Shown: positions 34,060 to 43,459, counted from the stretch's first letter. The stretch is DNA of 64,000 nt from JACVRN01 sp036389255 (GCA_036389255.1 DASVQI010000023.1:148598-212597), one strand, 5' to 3'. The notes: generated by a model from the letters alone, not told the origin. Translations and numbers: made by a program.

Positions 34060-34923
34060 TCACAATTCAAGAGAGAGCAGGAAGTCTTTCAGCAGGTTGA
34101 GCGAGACCTGAAGGCGATAATCAGCCGTGGAGCGCAGGTCGTCTATCGGAGCAATCTCTTTTCTCAGCTCGTCCTGCGCAGCCTTTATAGTATCGTCGTC
34201 AACTCCGCGACCGGAAAGTATTGAGGCTGTCTTTGTACAATTTACGACCGTGGGCGCTACGCTGCCCATGCAGATGCGAGCCTCTTCAATCCGTTCACCT
34301 TCGAGGCGCGCGGCGGCTGCGAAGCAGATTTTCGAGATGGCCTGAGCCTTGCGCGTCCCGACCTTGCGGTAATACTGCTTCCATTGCTTTGCGTGGCGCG
34401 GTATGCGCACGCGGCTGATAAGCTCGTCCGCCTGCATCTGCATCTGCTTGTAGCCGGTGTGAAAGCCTTCGTATGGAACCACGCGCACGCCGCGCTCGGA
34501 GATAAGCTCAAGCTCAGCGCCGTAGACAATCAGGGCGGGAGGGGAATCGGCTGCGGGCGAAGCGTTCGCTATGTTGCCGCCGATGGTGCCGCGATTCTGA
34601 ATCGCAATCGCGCCCGTCAGGCTCGCAGCCTCGCAGAGCATGGGAAACTCTCTCTGTAGAGTGGCGTTCGATTGCAGCTCCGTGTAGGTGGTGAGCGCGC
34701 CCAGAGTCACATGCTCAGGCGTCTCTTCGATTCCGCTCAGCTCCGCGAGATGCCAGATGCTGAAAAACTTCCTGTGCTCAAGCTTTCCGGCTTCGAGCAG
34801 CACCATCAAGTCCGTCCCGCCGGCGAACGGCTTCCACTGGCCGGGCTCGCTCGACAGAAGACGCAGCGCTTCCTCTAGCGTGGCGGGCCGTTTCAACTCG
34901 TATGCCGGAAGATATGCTCTCAT
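34060..34923 (-). CDS. xdhB: Xanthine dehydrogenase FAD-binding subunit
   Basis: About 287 residues of the molybdopterin dehydrogenase FAD-binding family. FAD-contact motifs: PFAGGTDLMVLLEAGK and GAIAIQNRGTIGGNIANASPAAD. It belongs to a three-subunit xanthine dehydrogenase. The real start is ATG 34923, overlapping the stop of the iron-sulfur subunit by 4 bases; a longer frame to 35100 runs inside that gene. Followed by allB. Confidence 0.93.
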   Translation of the reverse strand: MRAYLPAYELKRPATLEEALRLLSSEPGQWKPFAGGTDLMVLLEAGKLEHRKFFSIWHLAELSGIEETPEHVTLGALTTYTELQSNATLQREFPMLCEAASLTGAIAIQNRGTIGGNIANASPAADSPPALIVYGAELELISERGVRVVPYEGFHTGYKQMQMQADELISRVRIPRHAKQWKQYYRKVGTRKAQAISKICFAAAARLEGERIEEARICMGSVAPTVVNCTKTASILSGRGVDDDTIKAAQDELRKEIAPIDDLRSTADYRLQVSLNLLKDFLLSLEL

Positions 34924-35420
34924 CTCTTGACGCCGGTGGCCTCGCAGGCGCGCACGACCGCCTCGAAAATCTTTATGTAGCCGGTGCAGCGACAAAGGTT
35001 TCCCGCCAGCCCCTTGCGTATGTCGTTCTCGTCGGGCGCGCTCACGCGTTCTAAAAGATTGACGGCGGCCATGACCATTCCGGGCGTACAGATGCCGCAC
35101 TGTGCGCCGCCCGTCTCTATGAAGGCTTCCTGAATAGAGCTTAACTGCTCACCGTTTGCCACACCCTCAATAGTTACGACGCTGGCGTCTTCGACCTGCG
35201 CCAGTGGCACTAGACAACTGTTGACCAGCTTTCCGTTGATGAAGACGGAGCAAGCGCCGCACTCTCCCTCGCCGCAGCCCTCCTTAGTGCCCGTAAGCCG
35301 TAGCTCTTCGCGCAGCACGTCCAGAAGACGCGCCATAGGAAAGCCTGTCAGCTTCGCCTCGCGGCCATTCACGGTGCAGCGCACAGTGGCTTTTCCGTCT
35401 GTCTCAAAAGCTTCAGGCAT
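34920..35420 (-). CDS. xdhC: Xanthine dehydrogenase 2Fe-2S subunit
   Basis: About 166 residues with two 2Fe-2S clusters. The plant-ferredoxin cluster is CGEGECGACSVFINGKLVNSC. The second is CGICTPGMVMA with LCRCTGY. It passes electrons from the molybdenum site to FAD. I chose ATG 35420 with AGGTGAGC upstream. It overlaps the end of the molybdenum subunit by 8 bases. The symbol follows E. coli xdhC usage. Confidence 0.94.
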   Translation of the reverse strand: MPEAFETDGKATVRCTVNGREAKLTGFPMARLLDVLREELRLTGTKEGCGEGECGACSVFINGKLVNSCLVPLAQVEDASVVTIEGVANGEQLSSIQEAFIETGGAQCGICTPGMVMAAVNLLERVSAPDENDIRKGLAGNLCRCTGYIKIFEAVVRACEATGVKR

Positions 35421-37641
35421 GCTCACCTCTGAAGGCTTCCATAAGATGTTCGGGCATGAGCGGGATTTGATTAAGCTCAAGGCCCGTGGCGTTCTCGATG
35501 GCATTCAGGATGGCTGGCGCTGCGCCGTCCATCGGAAGCTCGCCTATGCCTTTGGCTCCTGCGGGGCCGTGCGGGTACGGCATCTCTTCGAAGAAGACGC
35601 GTATGGGCGGGATGTCCGCAGAGGTCGGGATGATGTAGTTCGTCATCTGATTATTAATCATGCGCCCTCCCTTCCAGACCACGTTCTCAAAGAGAGTGTA
35701 GCCTATGCCTTGCGCCACGCCGCCTTCTATCTGACCTGCGGCCATGATGGGATTGATGACGCGGCCGACTTCCTGCAAGGCCACGAAATCCTCAACGCGC
35801 GCCTCGTAGGTAACGGTGTCAACGGAGACTTCGGCCACGTAGACGGCCCATGCGAAAGCACCGTAAGCGTCGCCCCTGTACTTCTCATCGTCCCAATCAA
35901 TCTCGGAAGGCTGCTTGTACTGGCTGAAGGATTTGAGCTTGCCGTACTTGGAGAGGTACTCGCGGCAGGCGCGCGAGAAATCGTCCGGCGTGTAAGCGTC
36001 CGCGAGCAGGCCGCTATTCTGAAGCGTCTGTCGAAGGCTGAGCGCCGCCGCTTCTACAAGCTTGCCGACAATCATGGTCGTGCGGGACGCGACGGTCGGG
36101 CCGCTATTCGGAACGTTTGCTGTGTCGGGCTGCGCCACCTCAATCTGCTCGTAATCAAGATTGAGCGCTTCGGCGGCAATCTGTCCAAAAATTGTGTAAG
36201 TGCCCTGTCCAATCTCCGTGTTGGCGGTAAGGATTCGCACGCGACCTTCAGGGGTGGCCTCGGCGCCGACGATTGATTGAAGATACTTTTCGCCGGAGCC
36301 CGTGAAGCCCGCGCCGTGCATGAAGGAAGCGAAGCCTAGCCCTCGCTTAACACGCGCGCCTTCATTCTCGTGCTTAAAGCGCTCCTGCTTCGCGCGGTAA
36401 TCGCTCAACTCGAATGCGCGCTCCAGCAGGTGATTCATGTCAACGGCCTCGCGTATCACCTGACTCGTGGCGGTCGTCTCATTTTCGCGTATAAAGTTGC
36501 GGCGGCGAAACTCTTCGGGCGAGAGGCCGACGGCGCGCGCCACCTTGTTCATGTGACGCTCAAGCGCGAAGATGCTCTGCGGCGCGCCGAAGCCCCGGAA
36601 GGCTCCGTGCGGCGGAACATTCGTAGCGACTGCGCGGCTCTTGATGCGAACGTTCGGGCAGTTGTAAGGCCCCGCCGCGTGAATCGTCCCGCGCGACAGC
36701 ACCACCGCCGAAAGAGTCGCGTAAGCTCCGCCGTCAACTACGAAATCAATCTCCATTCCTAAGAGCTTTCCGTCACGCGATACAGCCGTGCGGTGAAGCG
36801 TGCGCGAGGGATGACGCTTCGTGGTGGCGGCCATGTCTTCCGCGCGGTCGTAGATTATCTTGACGGGACGCCCGGCCTTCCATGCAAGAAGCGCGGCGTG
36901 CCCCGCAATCATAGACGGATACTCTTCCTTGCCGCCGAAGCCCCCGCCCGTCTCCGCCTGCACTACTCGAATCTTCTCCTCCGGCAGATTGAAGAGCTTT
37001 ATCAGCGCCTTGTGAACATAATAAGGGCACTGCATGGAGCCCCAGACCGTGACGCCCTCTTCCGCGCCCGCGACGGCAATCACGCCGTTCGTCTCAATGT
37101 AGAGCTGTTCCTGCGCGCCCGTGCGGTACTCGCCCTCTATGACGAAATCGGCGCTCGACCAAACGTCGTCAACGTTGCCCTTCTCGACCAGAAAGGATTT
37201 GAAGACATTATCCTCGCCCCAGATTATCTCCTTCTTCTCAAGCGACTCGTCCAGAGTGAAGACGGGCGGCAAAGGCTCTATCTCAAGATGCACGGAGCGG
37301 CGGGCTTCTTCCAGCAGATACTTGTCCGGGTGAGCCAGCAGCACCACGGGCTCTTCCGCGTGATTGACAATGCCGTCGGCAAGGTAAGGCTGGTCGTTGA
37401 CTATCAGCGCTACGTAGTTCGAGCCGGGAACGTCTGCGGCTGTGACGATTGTGAATTCGTCCCACGGGATTTGCGGGTCGAAGCGGATTTCGCGTATGCG
37501 ACCGCGCGGCAAGGGGCTGCGTACAGTTGCCCCGTAGAGCATCCCCTCCAAATGGATGTCGTCAACGTAGCGGGCGCGGCCCGTCACCTTCTCACGCCCC
37601 TCTTTGCGCGGCACGGGCTTGCCTATGAATCTGGTCTGCAT
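35413..37641 (-). CDS. xdhA: Xanthine dehydrogenase molybdenum-binding subunit
   Basis: Hydroxylates hypoxanthine and xanthine to urate. It has 742 residues with the aldehyde oxidase/xanthine dehydrogenase a/b hammerhead start (GREKVTGRARYVDDI). Molybdopterin motifs are QAETGGGFGGKEEYPSM, NVPPHGAFRGFGAPQS and TANTEIGQGTYTIFGQIAAE, and the active-site glutamate lies near GAKGIGELPMDGAAPAI. It is the first gene of the purine operon. The upstream hairpin separates it from the M16 peptidase pair. A molybdenum insertion factor was not found in the window. Confidence 0.94.
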   Translation of the reverse strand: MQTRFIGKPVPRKEGREKVTGRARYVDDIHLEGMLYGATVRSPLPRGRIREIRFDPQIPWDEFTIVTAADVPGSNYVALIVNDQPYLADGIVNHAEEPVVLLAHPDKYLLEEARRSVHLEIEPLPPVFTLDESLEKKEIIWGEDNVFKSFLVEKGNVDDVWSSADFVIEGEYRTGAQEQLYIETNGVIAVAGAEEGVTVWGSMQCPYYVHKALIKLFNLPEEKIRVVQAETGGGFGGKEEYPSMIAGHAALLAWKAGRPVKIIYDRAEDMAATTKRHPSRTLHRTAVSRDGKLLGMEIDFVVDGGAYATLSAVVLSRGTIHAAGPYNCPNVRIKSRAVATNVPPHGAFRGFGAPQSIFALERHMNKVARAVGLSPEEFRRRNFIRENETTATSQVIREAVDMNHLLERAFELSDYRAKQERFKHENEGARVKRGLGFASFMHGAGFTGSGEKYLQSIVGAEATPEGRVRILTANTEIGQGTYTIFGQIAAEALNLDYEQIEVAQPDTANVPNSGPTVASRTTMIVGKLVEAAALSLRQTLQNSGLLADAYTPDDFSRACREYLSKYGKLKSFSQYKQPSEIDWDDEKYRGDAYGAFAWAVYVAEVSVDTVTYEARVEDFVALQEVGRVINPIMAAGQIEGGVAQGIGYTLFENVVWKGGRMINNQMTNYIIPTSADIPPIRVFFEEMPYPHGPAGAKGIGELPMDGAAPAILNAIENATGLELNQIPLMPEHLMEAFRGEHA

Positions 37642-37659
37642 TGTAGTGGCAAGATTAAA

Positions 37660-37717
37660 CGAAAGGAGCGCCTGTTGGGAAGAATAAAATTACTCTCCCC
37701 GGCAGTCGCTCCTTTCG
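37660..37717 (-). terminator. Hairpin between the M16 pair and the purine operon
   Basis: CGAAAGGAGCG and CGCTCCTTTCG form an 11-bp stem with a 36-base loop. On the minus strand it is followed by TTTAATCTT. It probably ends the M16 peptidase transcript, and the purine operon promoter must lie here too. Confidence 0.6.
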
Positions 37718-37743
37718 GTGATGCAAATTATCTGACCGGCCCT

Positions 37744-39258
37744 TTACTCGAAGACGCGTGCCACGGGCACGATTACCACAGACTCGGGCTTGACGTTGAC
37801 CCTGTAAGACTCAATCGCCTTGTCCTCGTCCGTAATCTCTTTCGGCTTGGGCGAGTTGTAGGTGATGGGCGACGGCTCGCCTTTAAGAATGGCGTTGCGT
37901 AACCCTTCCGCGTCCTTCGTTACGATGACGATACGCATGCGGTCTGATTTCAGGTAGCGCTGTACGGCGCGATTCACATCTTCGAGCGTGAGTTTTGAGA
38001 GCTGCTCGCGCATGTAGGTGTTGAAATCCTGTATGCCGTAGTAGCGGCTGTCCAACGCGTAGCCGAGCCGTGCGTCCTGCGTCTGCGTCAGGATGTTCGA
38101 GTATTTCGACAGGAACTCGCGTGTCGCCTCGAAAGCCTCTTTGGACATTCCTTCGCGCACGAGCCTGTCGTACTCGTAAAGCGTGGCCCTCAGAGTGAAC
38201 ATCCCGTTCTGCGGCTCAACGGGGCGAATCCATATCTGGAAGATTTGCTGCTGGCGTCCGAGGTTCGGGTCTGGTGTGAACTGGAACATCCCGCGCGGGA
38301 AATACTCTATGTAGGCGTAGTCGCCGTAGTTGAGCCCGCGCGCCTCGCGCAGCCGTTGATAGAGATAGCTGTTTGATGAGCGGTGCTGGCCCAGATAAGA
38401 CGCGACCACCGCGAGCGCGGGCCAATCCTTGTGCGCGCGTGTCACTTCAATGGGAAAGCCGAGCGAGAAGGCTGTCGAGAGCGTGTCGCGCTGAATTATC
38501 TCTATGCGCGTGCCCGCGTCCACCTTCGGAGCGTCAAAGCGCCTGCGGTCTGCTTTGCCGACCGGCAGCTTGCCGAAATCCGTCTCCATCCTCTTAGTAA
38601 AGGCCGCAGGGTATCCACCCGCAAGCCCTATGACCAGATTGGCCTGCGTGTAATGGTTGCGATAAAAGTCTCGCACGTCATCTATCGTGAGCTTCTCAAG
38701 CGAGCCGACGCGGCCCATGTTGTGATGCGCGTAAGGATGCCCGGCGTAGATGAGGTTGTACAGATACTCCTTGCCAAGCTCCTCGTCGTTGCTCTGCCGC
38801 AGCGAGACTTTCAGAAAGTTTATGGCGTCGTCTCTGAGGCGATTGAAGTCCTCCGGCCTGAAGCCGGGGTCGAGCAGCATCTCGCGTATCAGACTATAAT
38901 AGCGGTCTAGATTGTCTACGTGAGACGCGCCCGTGAAGGTGGTCATCTCTTTGTCTATCTGCCAGCCCAAGGGAGCACTCAGGCCCATCGGATAGACGGC
39001 TGTGACCAGTTGCTCGTAGGTCTGTGAGCGCGTGCCGCCCTGCGCCAGCATCGCTGCGGTCAGGGCCGCAAGCCCCTCTTTGCCCGGCGGGTCAAAGGCA
39101 GAGCCCGTCATGAACTGTATGCGAAAATTGACGAGCGGCGCGCTGTTGGGTTGCAGCACACTGGCAATGCTGCCTGCGCCGTTCTGAGCAAAGACAGGCA
39201 ACGTGGTTGACAACAGAAGCGTGAAGGCTAAAACGGTCGAGGTAATCCTTTTTGACAT
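37744..39258 (-). CDS. M16-family peptidase-like subunit without zinc motif
   Basis: About 504 residues with a signal peptide (VLAFTLLLSTTLPVFAQ). The M16 fold is clear (GLAALTAAMLAQGG, AGHPYAHHNMGRVGSLEKLTIDDVRDFYRNHY, YLYQRLREARGLNY), but the zinc motif HxxEH is missing where it should appear near residue 65. It has the Arg/Tyr pair of the C-terminal lobe. It is thus the inactive partner of a heterodimer. It overlaps the active subunit by one base. Confidence 0.9.
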   Translation of the reverse strand: MSKRITSTVLAFTLLLSTTLPVFAQNGAGSIASVLQPNSAPLVNFRIQFMTGSAFDPPGKEGLAALTAAMLAQGGTRSQTYEQLVTAVYPMGLSAPLGWQIDKEMTTFTGASHVDNLDRYYSLIREMLLDPGFRPEDFNRLRDDAINFLKVSLRQSNDEELGKEYLYNLIYAGHPYAHHNMGRVGSLEKLTIDDVRDFYRNHYTQANLVIGLAGGYPAAFTKRMETDFGKLPVGKADRRRFDAPKVDAGTRIEIIQRDTLSTAFSLGFPIEVTRAHKDWPALAVVASYLGQHRSSNSYLYQRLREARGLNYGDYAYIEYFPRGMFQFTPDPNLGRQQQIFQIWIRPVEPQNGMFTLRATLYEYDRLVREGMSKEAFEATREFLSKYSNILTQTQDARLGYALDSRYYGIQDFNTYMREQLSKLTLEDVNRAVQRYLKSDRMRIVIVTKDAEGLRNAILKGEPSPITYNSPKPKEITDEDKAIESYRVNVKPESVVIVPVARVFE

Positions 39259-40631
39259 TAGTTCTTCGCCTCCTTGTTCGCAGCCTTGTCGCCTGCCTTG
39301 TTCATCAGCGTGACTATCGTTCGGTTGTTCTCGGTAAAGTACTGCGAGGCCGTGGCGCGTATGTCCTGCGGCGTAATCTGCTCGTACAGGCTGAAGAGCT
39401 TGTTGATGGTGTCCGGCGTGCGGCGCAGCGCTATGTAAGGCGCGACCGCACTGGCAATCGCTTCCGAGCTGTTCATGCCCAGCGCGAAGCCGTAGCGCAG
39501 ACGCGAGCGCGTGGCATCCAGCTTTGCCTGCTCTATGGTTTCGGTCGTAAATCGCTTGAAGGTGTCTAGAATCTGCTGGCGCACGTAGTCAACGTCCTTT
39601 GGGTCTTTGACGCGCGCGTAGACGGTGAACAGTTCCGGGTCTATCTGATTGCCGAAGCTTGGATAGAGCGCGTCCACCTTCTGCTCTCTCAGTACGAGTC
39701 GCTGATAAAGCTCGGAGTTCGGGCCGAAGGCTATCGGCGCGAGCAAATCCAGCGCAGCCTTGTCCTTCTTATCATCCGAATAAGCGGGGCCGCGAAATGC
39801 CACCGCCAGATGCGGCAGAGTAGGCGAGGCCCAGTCAATCTGAGCCGTGCGCGGCTCGGTCTGCTTTGGCTCCGTGGGAATCTGAGCTACGTAATCGCCG
39901 CGCTTCCACTCGCTGAAGTATCGCTTCGTCAAATCCAGTGCGCGCTGGCGATTAACGTCTCCGACCAGAACTATCGTAGTGTATTCCGGCCTGTAGAATC
40001 GCCTGTAGAACTCCAGACTGTAATCGTACTGGTTCGGCATGTCCTTGATGTCTTCGATGAAGCCCATGGTCGTGTGCGCGTAGGTGTGCTTCTTGTAAGC
40101 AGTCCCGCGCAGCACCTCGTAGAGCTTCGAGAAGGGGCTCGCGGAGTTCTTGTTGTACTCGCCAAGCACCGCCAGCGACTCCGTCTTGAAGACATCCTGC
40201 CCGTACTTGAGGCGCAGGAAACGGTCTGCCTCTAGCTTCATCACTTCATCGAGGTCTTCCTTGGAAAAGACTTCGTGATAGACGGTGCGGTCGGAGGTGG
40301 TGTAGGCGTTGGCCTCCGCCCCTGCGCGCTTCAGGATAGCGTCGCGCTGAGTGGGCGTATAGTTCTCGCTGCCGCGAAACATCATGTGCTCGAAAAAGTG
40401 AGCGTAGCCGCTCTTGCCCGGCTCCACCTCGTTGCGCGAGCCCGTCTGTACGACTATGTAGAGGGCTACAAGGTTAGGATAATCCGTAGGGATAGTGACG
40501 AGCCTCAGCCCGTTCGGCAGGTCGTCAACCGTGTAGTTGTAAGGAAAAAGCTTGCGCTCCTGCGCTTGCGCCGAAACCGACAACGGCAGGCAGAGCAGAA
40601 GCAGTGAGAGGCTCAAGAGCTTCGTTTTCAT
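39258..40631 (-). CDS. M16-family zinc peptidase, active subunit
   Basis: About 457 residues with a signal peptide (LLSLSLLLLCLPLSVSAQ). It carries the inverted zinc motif HFFEH (GYAHFFEHMMFRGSENYT) with a downstream glutamate in LEADRF. Start ATG 40631 has GGAGTG upstream; a longer frame to 40688 gives no signal peptide. Paired with the inactive subunit directly downstream. Likely periplasmic peptide degradation. Confidence 0.92.
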   Translation of the reverse strand: MKTKLLSLSLLLLCLPLSVSAQAQERKLFPYNYTVDDLPNGLRLVTIPTDYPNLVALYIVVQTGSRNEVEPGKSGYAHFFEHMMFRGSENYTPTQRDAILKRAGAEANAYTTSDRTVYHEVFSKEDLDEVMKLEADRFLRLKYGQDVFKTESLAVLGEYNKNSASPFSKLYEVLRGTAYKKHTYAHTTMGFIEDIKDMPNQYDYSLEFYRRFYRPEYTTIVLVGDVNRQRALDLTKRYFSEWKRGDYVAQIPTEPKQTEPRTAQIDWASPTLPHLAVAFRGPAYSDDKKDKAALDLLAPIAFGPNSELYQRLVLREQKVDALYPSFGNQIDPELFTVYARVKDPKDVDYVRQQILDTFKRFTTETIEQAKLDATRSRLRYGFALGMNSSEAIASAVAPYIALRRTPDTINKLFSLYEQITPQDIRATASQYFTENNRTIVTLMNKAGDKAANKEAKN

Positions 40632-40733
40632 AATCACTCCAGAAGTTGTTAAGAGAAGAGTTTTGTTGTCAGAAAAATAAGTATACACAAACCCGCCGGG
40701 GATGGCGACACGGGGGAAACCTGTCCGTCCCTG

Positions 40734-42185
40734 TTAAAGCTTTATCTCGCCGCGAAGCTCTTCGGGCACTTTCAAAACCTGCTGCCAGCCTGATTCGTCC
40801 GCGCGCATGCGGGCTGTTAACTCATCCCTGAGCGCGCGCAGCCGGTCGCTCAGTTGAACAGGGTAGCTCTCTATATCTGTGAAGCGCGAGCGTTGTTCTT
40901 CTACGAACGCCTTCTGTTTGCCAATGGAGGGAATCGCCTCGTAGTAGCCGTTCTCCCAGAAGGGAACGAGCAGGCGCTCGACCCTCGCAGCGCCGGGAAT
41001 CTCAATCTCCTCATCGTCAAGCCCAATGCAATCGCCAATGAAATTCCCCCGCGCGTCCGCGCCGCGAAAGAGTTGCAGTCGTCCCGGCAGCGTAGATTTC
41101 TCAGGCGTGTTGGAAGCCTTCAGCGTCGGGCGGCCTTCAATCAAGCATTGCTTGAAGATGACGCCCGCGATGGAGCGCACCTCGCTGGAGAGCTTTGTGC
41201 CGATGCCGAAGCCTGCGGCTTCAGGAAACTCCGCGACGATTTGGCGCAGCTTATCAACGTCCAAGTCGCCCGTCAGTATAGGCATCAGGCCCGTAAGCCC
41301 GTTGGCCTCGAAGAATCTAAGGCACCAGCGTCCGAGCTTTGCCAAGTCGCCCGAATCAACGCGAAATCCCTTGAAGGCACGACGCCGCGCTTCGGTCGAA
41401 GTCGCGGCCATAGCCGCATGAACCGCTCCCATGTGAACGTCAATCGTGTCCAGCAGAAGTGTAGTGCCGTTCGGATTGGCGTCCAGCCACCGCTCAAACG
41501 CCACCTGCTCGAAATGCTTGGGGCGGCCCGTGCGCTCGTCCATCTCAGGCTCGTACATGAACTCTATGTAAGCCTGCTGCCAGTAATGCGCCTCAGTCCC
41601 TACCGCAGGGATGTCCAGCCTGTGCGCCGCTTCCATGTTGGAGGTGTCGTTGAAGCCGCCTATGAATGCGTAGGTAGCGACCTCCACCGCACGCTCAACG
41701 TCGCCGTCGCGTCTCAGACTGAAGTCGGAGAGCCATCGCTCGCCCGCAGCCATCCTGAGCCGCATGGCTATGCTGGCAGTCGTCATGGGAAGGTCGAAAG
41801 CGTGCTCGAACTTTATCTCCTGCGCCTGCGTCAGGCCGAAAGCGCCGGTAATGTCCGAGAAGGGCTCGCCCGCGAAGACGATTGTGCCGGGACGCACGGC
41901 GCGCACAGCGCCCACGAAGAGCATGTCCTCGATGGCGTCCGCGAAGAGCGTCAGCCCGCCTCTATCCTGCTCAAGGAAGCGCAGGCGCGGGCGGTCAATC
42001 TGGCTGTCCATGAGAAAGCGCACGAGGCGCTCGTGCCCCAGACATGGCGCAAACGCCAATTTGCGCTGCGTGCAGTAGAAGGTGGACACGGCCTCGCTCA
42101 GGGATTTGTCGCGCAGCCGCGTGACCTCCTTGTACGAAGCGTCCCCCATAGCCGCGTGGTAGCGGTCAATATTCAGTGTGCCCAT
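40734..42185 (-). CDS. pncB: Nicotinate phosphoribosyltransferase
   Basis: Converts nicotinate plus PRPP to nicotinate mononucleotide in the Preiss-Handler NAD salvage pathway. It has 483 residues. Features: GFNDTSNMEAAHRLDIPAVGTEAHYWQQ, FKGFRVDSGDLAKLG with the PRPP-contacting residues, and GFGIGTKLSSEV. I chose ATG 42185 (MGTLNIDRYHA); the longer frame to 42257 starts in untranslated sequence. It lies in the same direction as pncA upstream. Confidence 0.9.
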   Translation of the reverse strand: MGTLNIDRYHAAMGDASYKEVTRLRDKSLSEAVSTFYCTQRKLAFAPCLGHERLVRFLMDSQIDRPRLRFLEQDRGGLTLFADAIEDMLFVGAVRAVRPGTIVFAGEPFSDITGAFGLTQAQEIKFEHAFDLPMTTASIAMRLRMAAGERWLSDFSLRRDGDVERAVEVATYAFIGGFNDTSNMEAAHRLDIPAVGTEAHYWQQAYIEFMYEPEMDERTGRPKHFEQVAFERWLDANPNGTTLLLDTIDVHMGAVHAAMAATSTEARRRAFKGFRVDSGDLAKLGRWCLRFFEANGLTGLMPILTGDLDVDKLRQIVAEFPEAAGFGIGTKLSSEVRSIAGVIFKQCLIEGRPTLKASNTPEKSTLPGRLQLFRGADARGNFIGDCIGLDDEEIEIPGAARVERLLVPFWENGYYEAIPSIGKQKAFVEEQRSRFTDIESYPVQLSDRLRALRDELTARMRADESGWQQVLKVPEELRGEIKL

Positions 42186-42274
42186 AGAGGACGAATGATA
42201 AAGGCAAAAGTAAAAAGTCGAAAGTGAAGAGAAAGAGAAGTAGTGTCCTAAATACAAATCTCAGCGCCCCCTTT

Positions 42275-42342
42275 GCGTCTCTCTGCGTCTCTGCGGTGAA
42301 TAAAGATTAAAAGTCATTCACCGCAGAGACGCAGAGAGACGC
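42275..42342. repeat. 27-bp-stem hairpin of the CCGCAGAGACGCAGAG word family
   Basis: GCGTCTCTCTGCGTCTCTGC plus GGTGAAT (42275-42301) pairs perfectly with 42316-42342 across a 14-base loop. It is made of the same words as the 147-bp repeats at 13984 and 15889, but arms are swapped in order. It sits upstream of pncB. Confidence 0.85.
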
Positions 42343-42389
42343 AGAGAATAGCGCAGAGAGTCTCGAATTAGGAGACTGCCAAAAAGAGA

Positions 42390-42809
42390 TTAGTGAGTGA
42401 GTAGAAATTGGAGAGACTGTTCCTCTACAGTCCAGCCTTCGTCGGTGTAGCGTATGGGGAGGTCTATGCGGGTGGTGTCGGAATCGCCTTCGGCCCACAT
42501 GCCGCGCTCTATCTCTTCGCAGCGCAGGCCCCAGAACTGTTTGCCGGAGTAAATGCTGCGCCAGTAGACGCCGTAGAGAATTTTATAAGCCGTTCCGCGA
42601 ATCTGTATGTACAGGGGATGACCCTGTAAGACCTTGTGGTCTATCCTGCCAATCAGGTCGAAGAGCCGACTTTCCTCAGTAGCGCTCGGCGCTGCGATTT
42701 GAAGCTCATACACGCCGGATGCGTCACGTTGAAGGGGCGGCAAAAATGAGCCCGAGCCCGAAGACCTCTTCGGCCAGCCCGTCTCTTTCCAATCACTCTC
42801 AGAGCCCAT
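42390..42809 (-). CDS. Hypothetical protein (139 aa)
   Basis: A protein without a family I recognise. The last 90 residues (ESRLFDLIGRIDHKVLQGHPLYIQIRGTAYKILYGVYWRS and WTVEEQSLQFLLTH) look like a compact alpha/beta domain. The start MGSESDWKETGW at 42809 is uncertain; a GTG at 42818 is the alternative. It sits between pncA and pncB and may be part of the same transcript, but is separated from pncB by the hairpin repeat. Confidence 0.5.
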   Translation of the reverse strand: MGSESDWKETGWPKRSSGSGSFLPPLQRDASGVYELQIAAPSATEESRLFDLIGRIDHKVLQGHPLYIQIRGTAYKILYGVYWRSIYSGKQFWGLRCEEIERGMWAEGDSDTTRIDLPIRYTDEGWTVEEQSLQFLLTH

Positions 42810-42901
42810 CCGACACACCCGCCCGATAAAATAGAAGCATCCGTGACAGGAAGGTAAGACAAGTTAAGAGTCGAGTCAATAGTTTGCCCTGTTTATTTCT
42901 T

Positions 42902-43459
42902 TCAAGCGGCGGTGACGATTTCCGCTCCGGCTGCTCGCATCTCTTCGATTGCGCGCTCGTCGTCTCCCGGTTGCAGATTAACCGCACGCATGGCGTCGGC
43001 CACGGCTTTAACGCGAAAGCCCTCGCGTATGGCGTCGAGCGCTGTGTTCTTCACGCAGTAATCCGTGGCAAGACCCCCCACCCACACCTCAGCTACGTTC
43101 TGCTCTCGCAGCCGCTCGGCCAAATCGGTGCCGTCAAAGGCAGAGTAGCTGTCTTCGTCGCCCGTGCCCTTCGAGATGGTTATGATGCGAGGGTCGTCAA
43201 TCAGCTCTTTATGAAACTGTGCGCCCGAAGTCTCCTGCACGCAGTGGACGGGCCAAGTGCCGCCGTAATCCGCGAAGTGTTTAGTCTTGGCCGGATGCCA
43301 GTCGCGGCTTTTGACGACCACGTCGCCGCCGGATAGAAAACGGCGCGCAAGGGCGTTGAGAGGCGCGACTACCTCATCACCTCCTTCTACCCCGAGCGCG
43401 CCGCCCGGACAAAAATCGTTCTGTACGTCTACAATTATGAGAGCGCGTCTTTTATTCAT
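42902..43459 (-). CDS. pncA: Nicotinamidase
   Basis: Hydrolyses nicotinamide to nicotinate, feeding pncB. It has 185 residues, isochorismatase-like fold. The catalytic triad is visible: Asp11 in IIVDVQNDFCPGG, Lys97 in ISKGTG and Cys135 in ATDYCVKNT. Metal ligands are Asp53, His55 and His61 (RDWHPAKTKHF). All are in place. Confidence 0.95.
   Translation of the reverse strand: MNKRRALIIVDVQNDFCPGGALGVEGGDEVVAPLNALARRFLSGGDVVVKSRDWHPAKTKHFADYGGTWPVHCVQETSGAQFHKELIDDPRIITISKGTGDEDSYSAFDGTDLAERLREQNVAEVWVGGLATDYCVKNTALDAIREGFRVKAVADAMRAVNLQPGDDERAIEEMRAAGAEIVTAA

Noticed and set aside
35221..37902. Long plus-strand frames opposite xdhA and xdhC
   Set aside because: Shadows of GC-rich genes; sense strand matches xanthine dehydrogenase subunits.
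40854..42227. A 457-residue open frame opposite pncB
   Set aside because: Antisense of pncB; no domain and no ribosome binding site.
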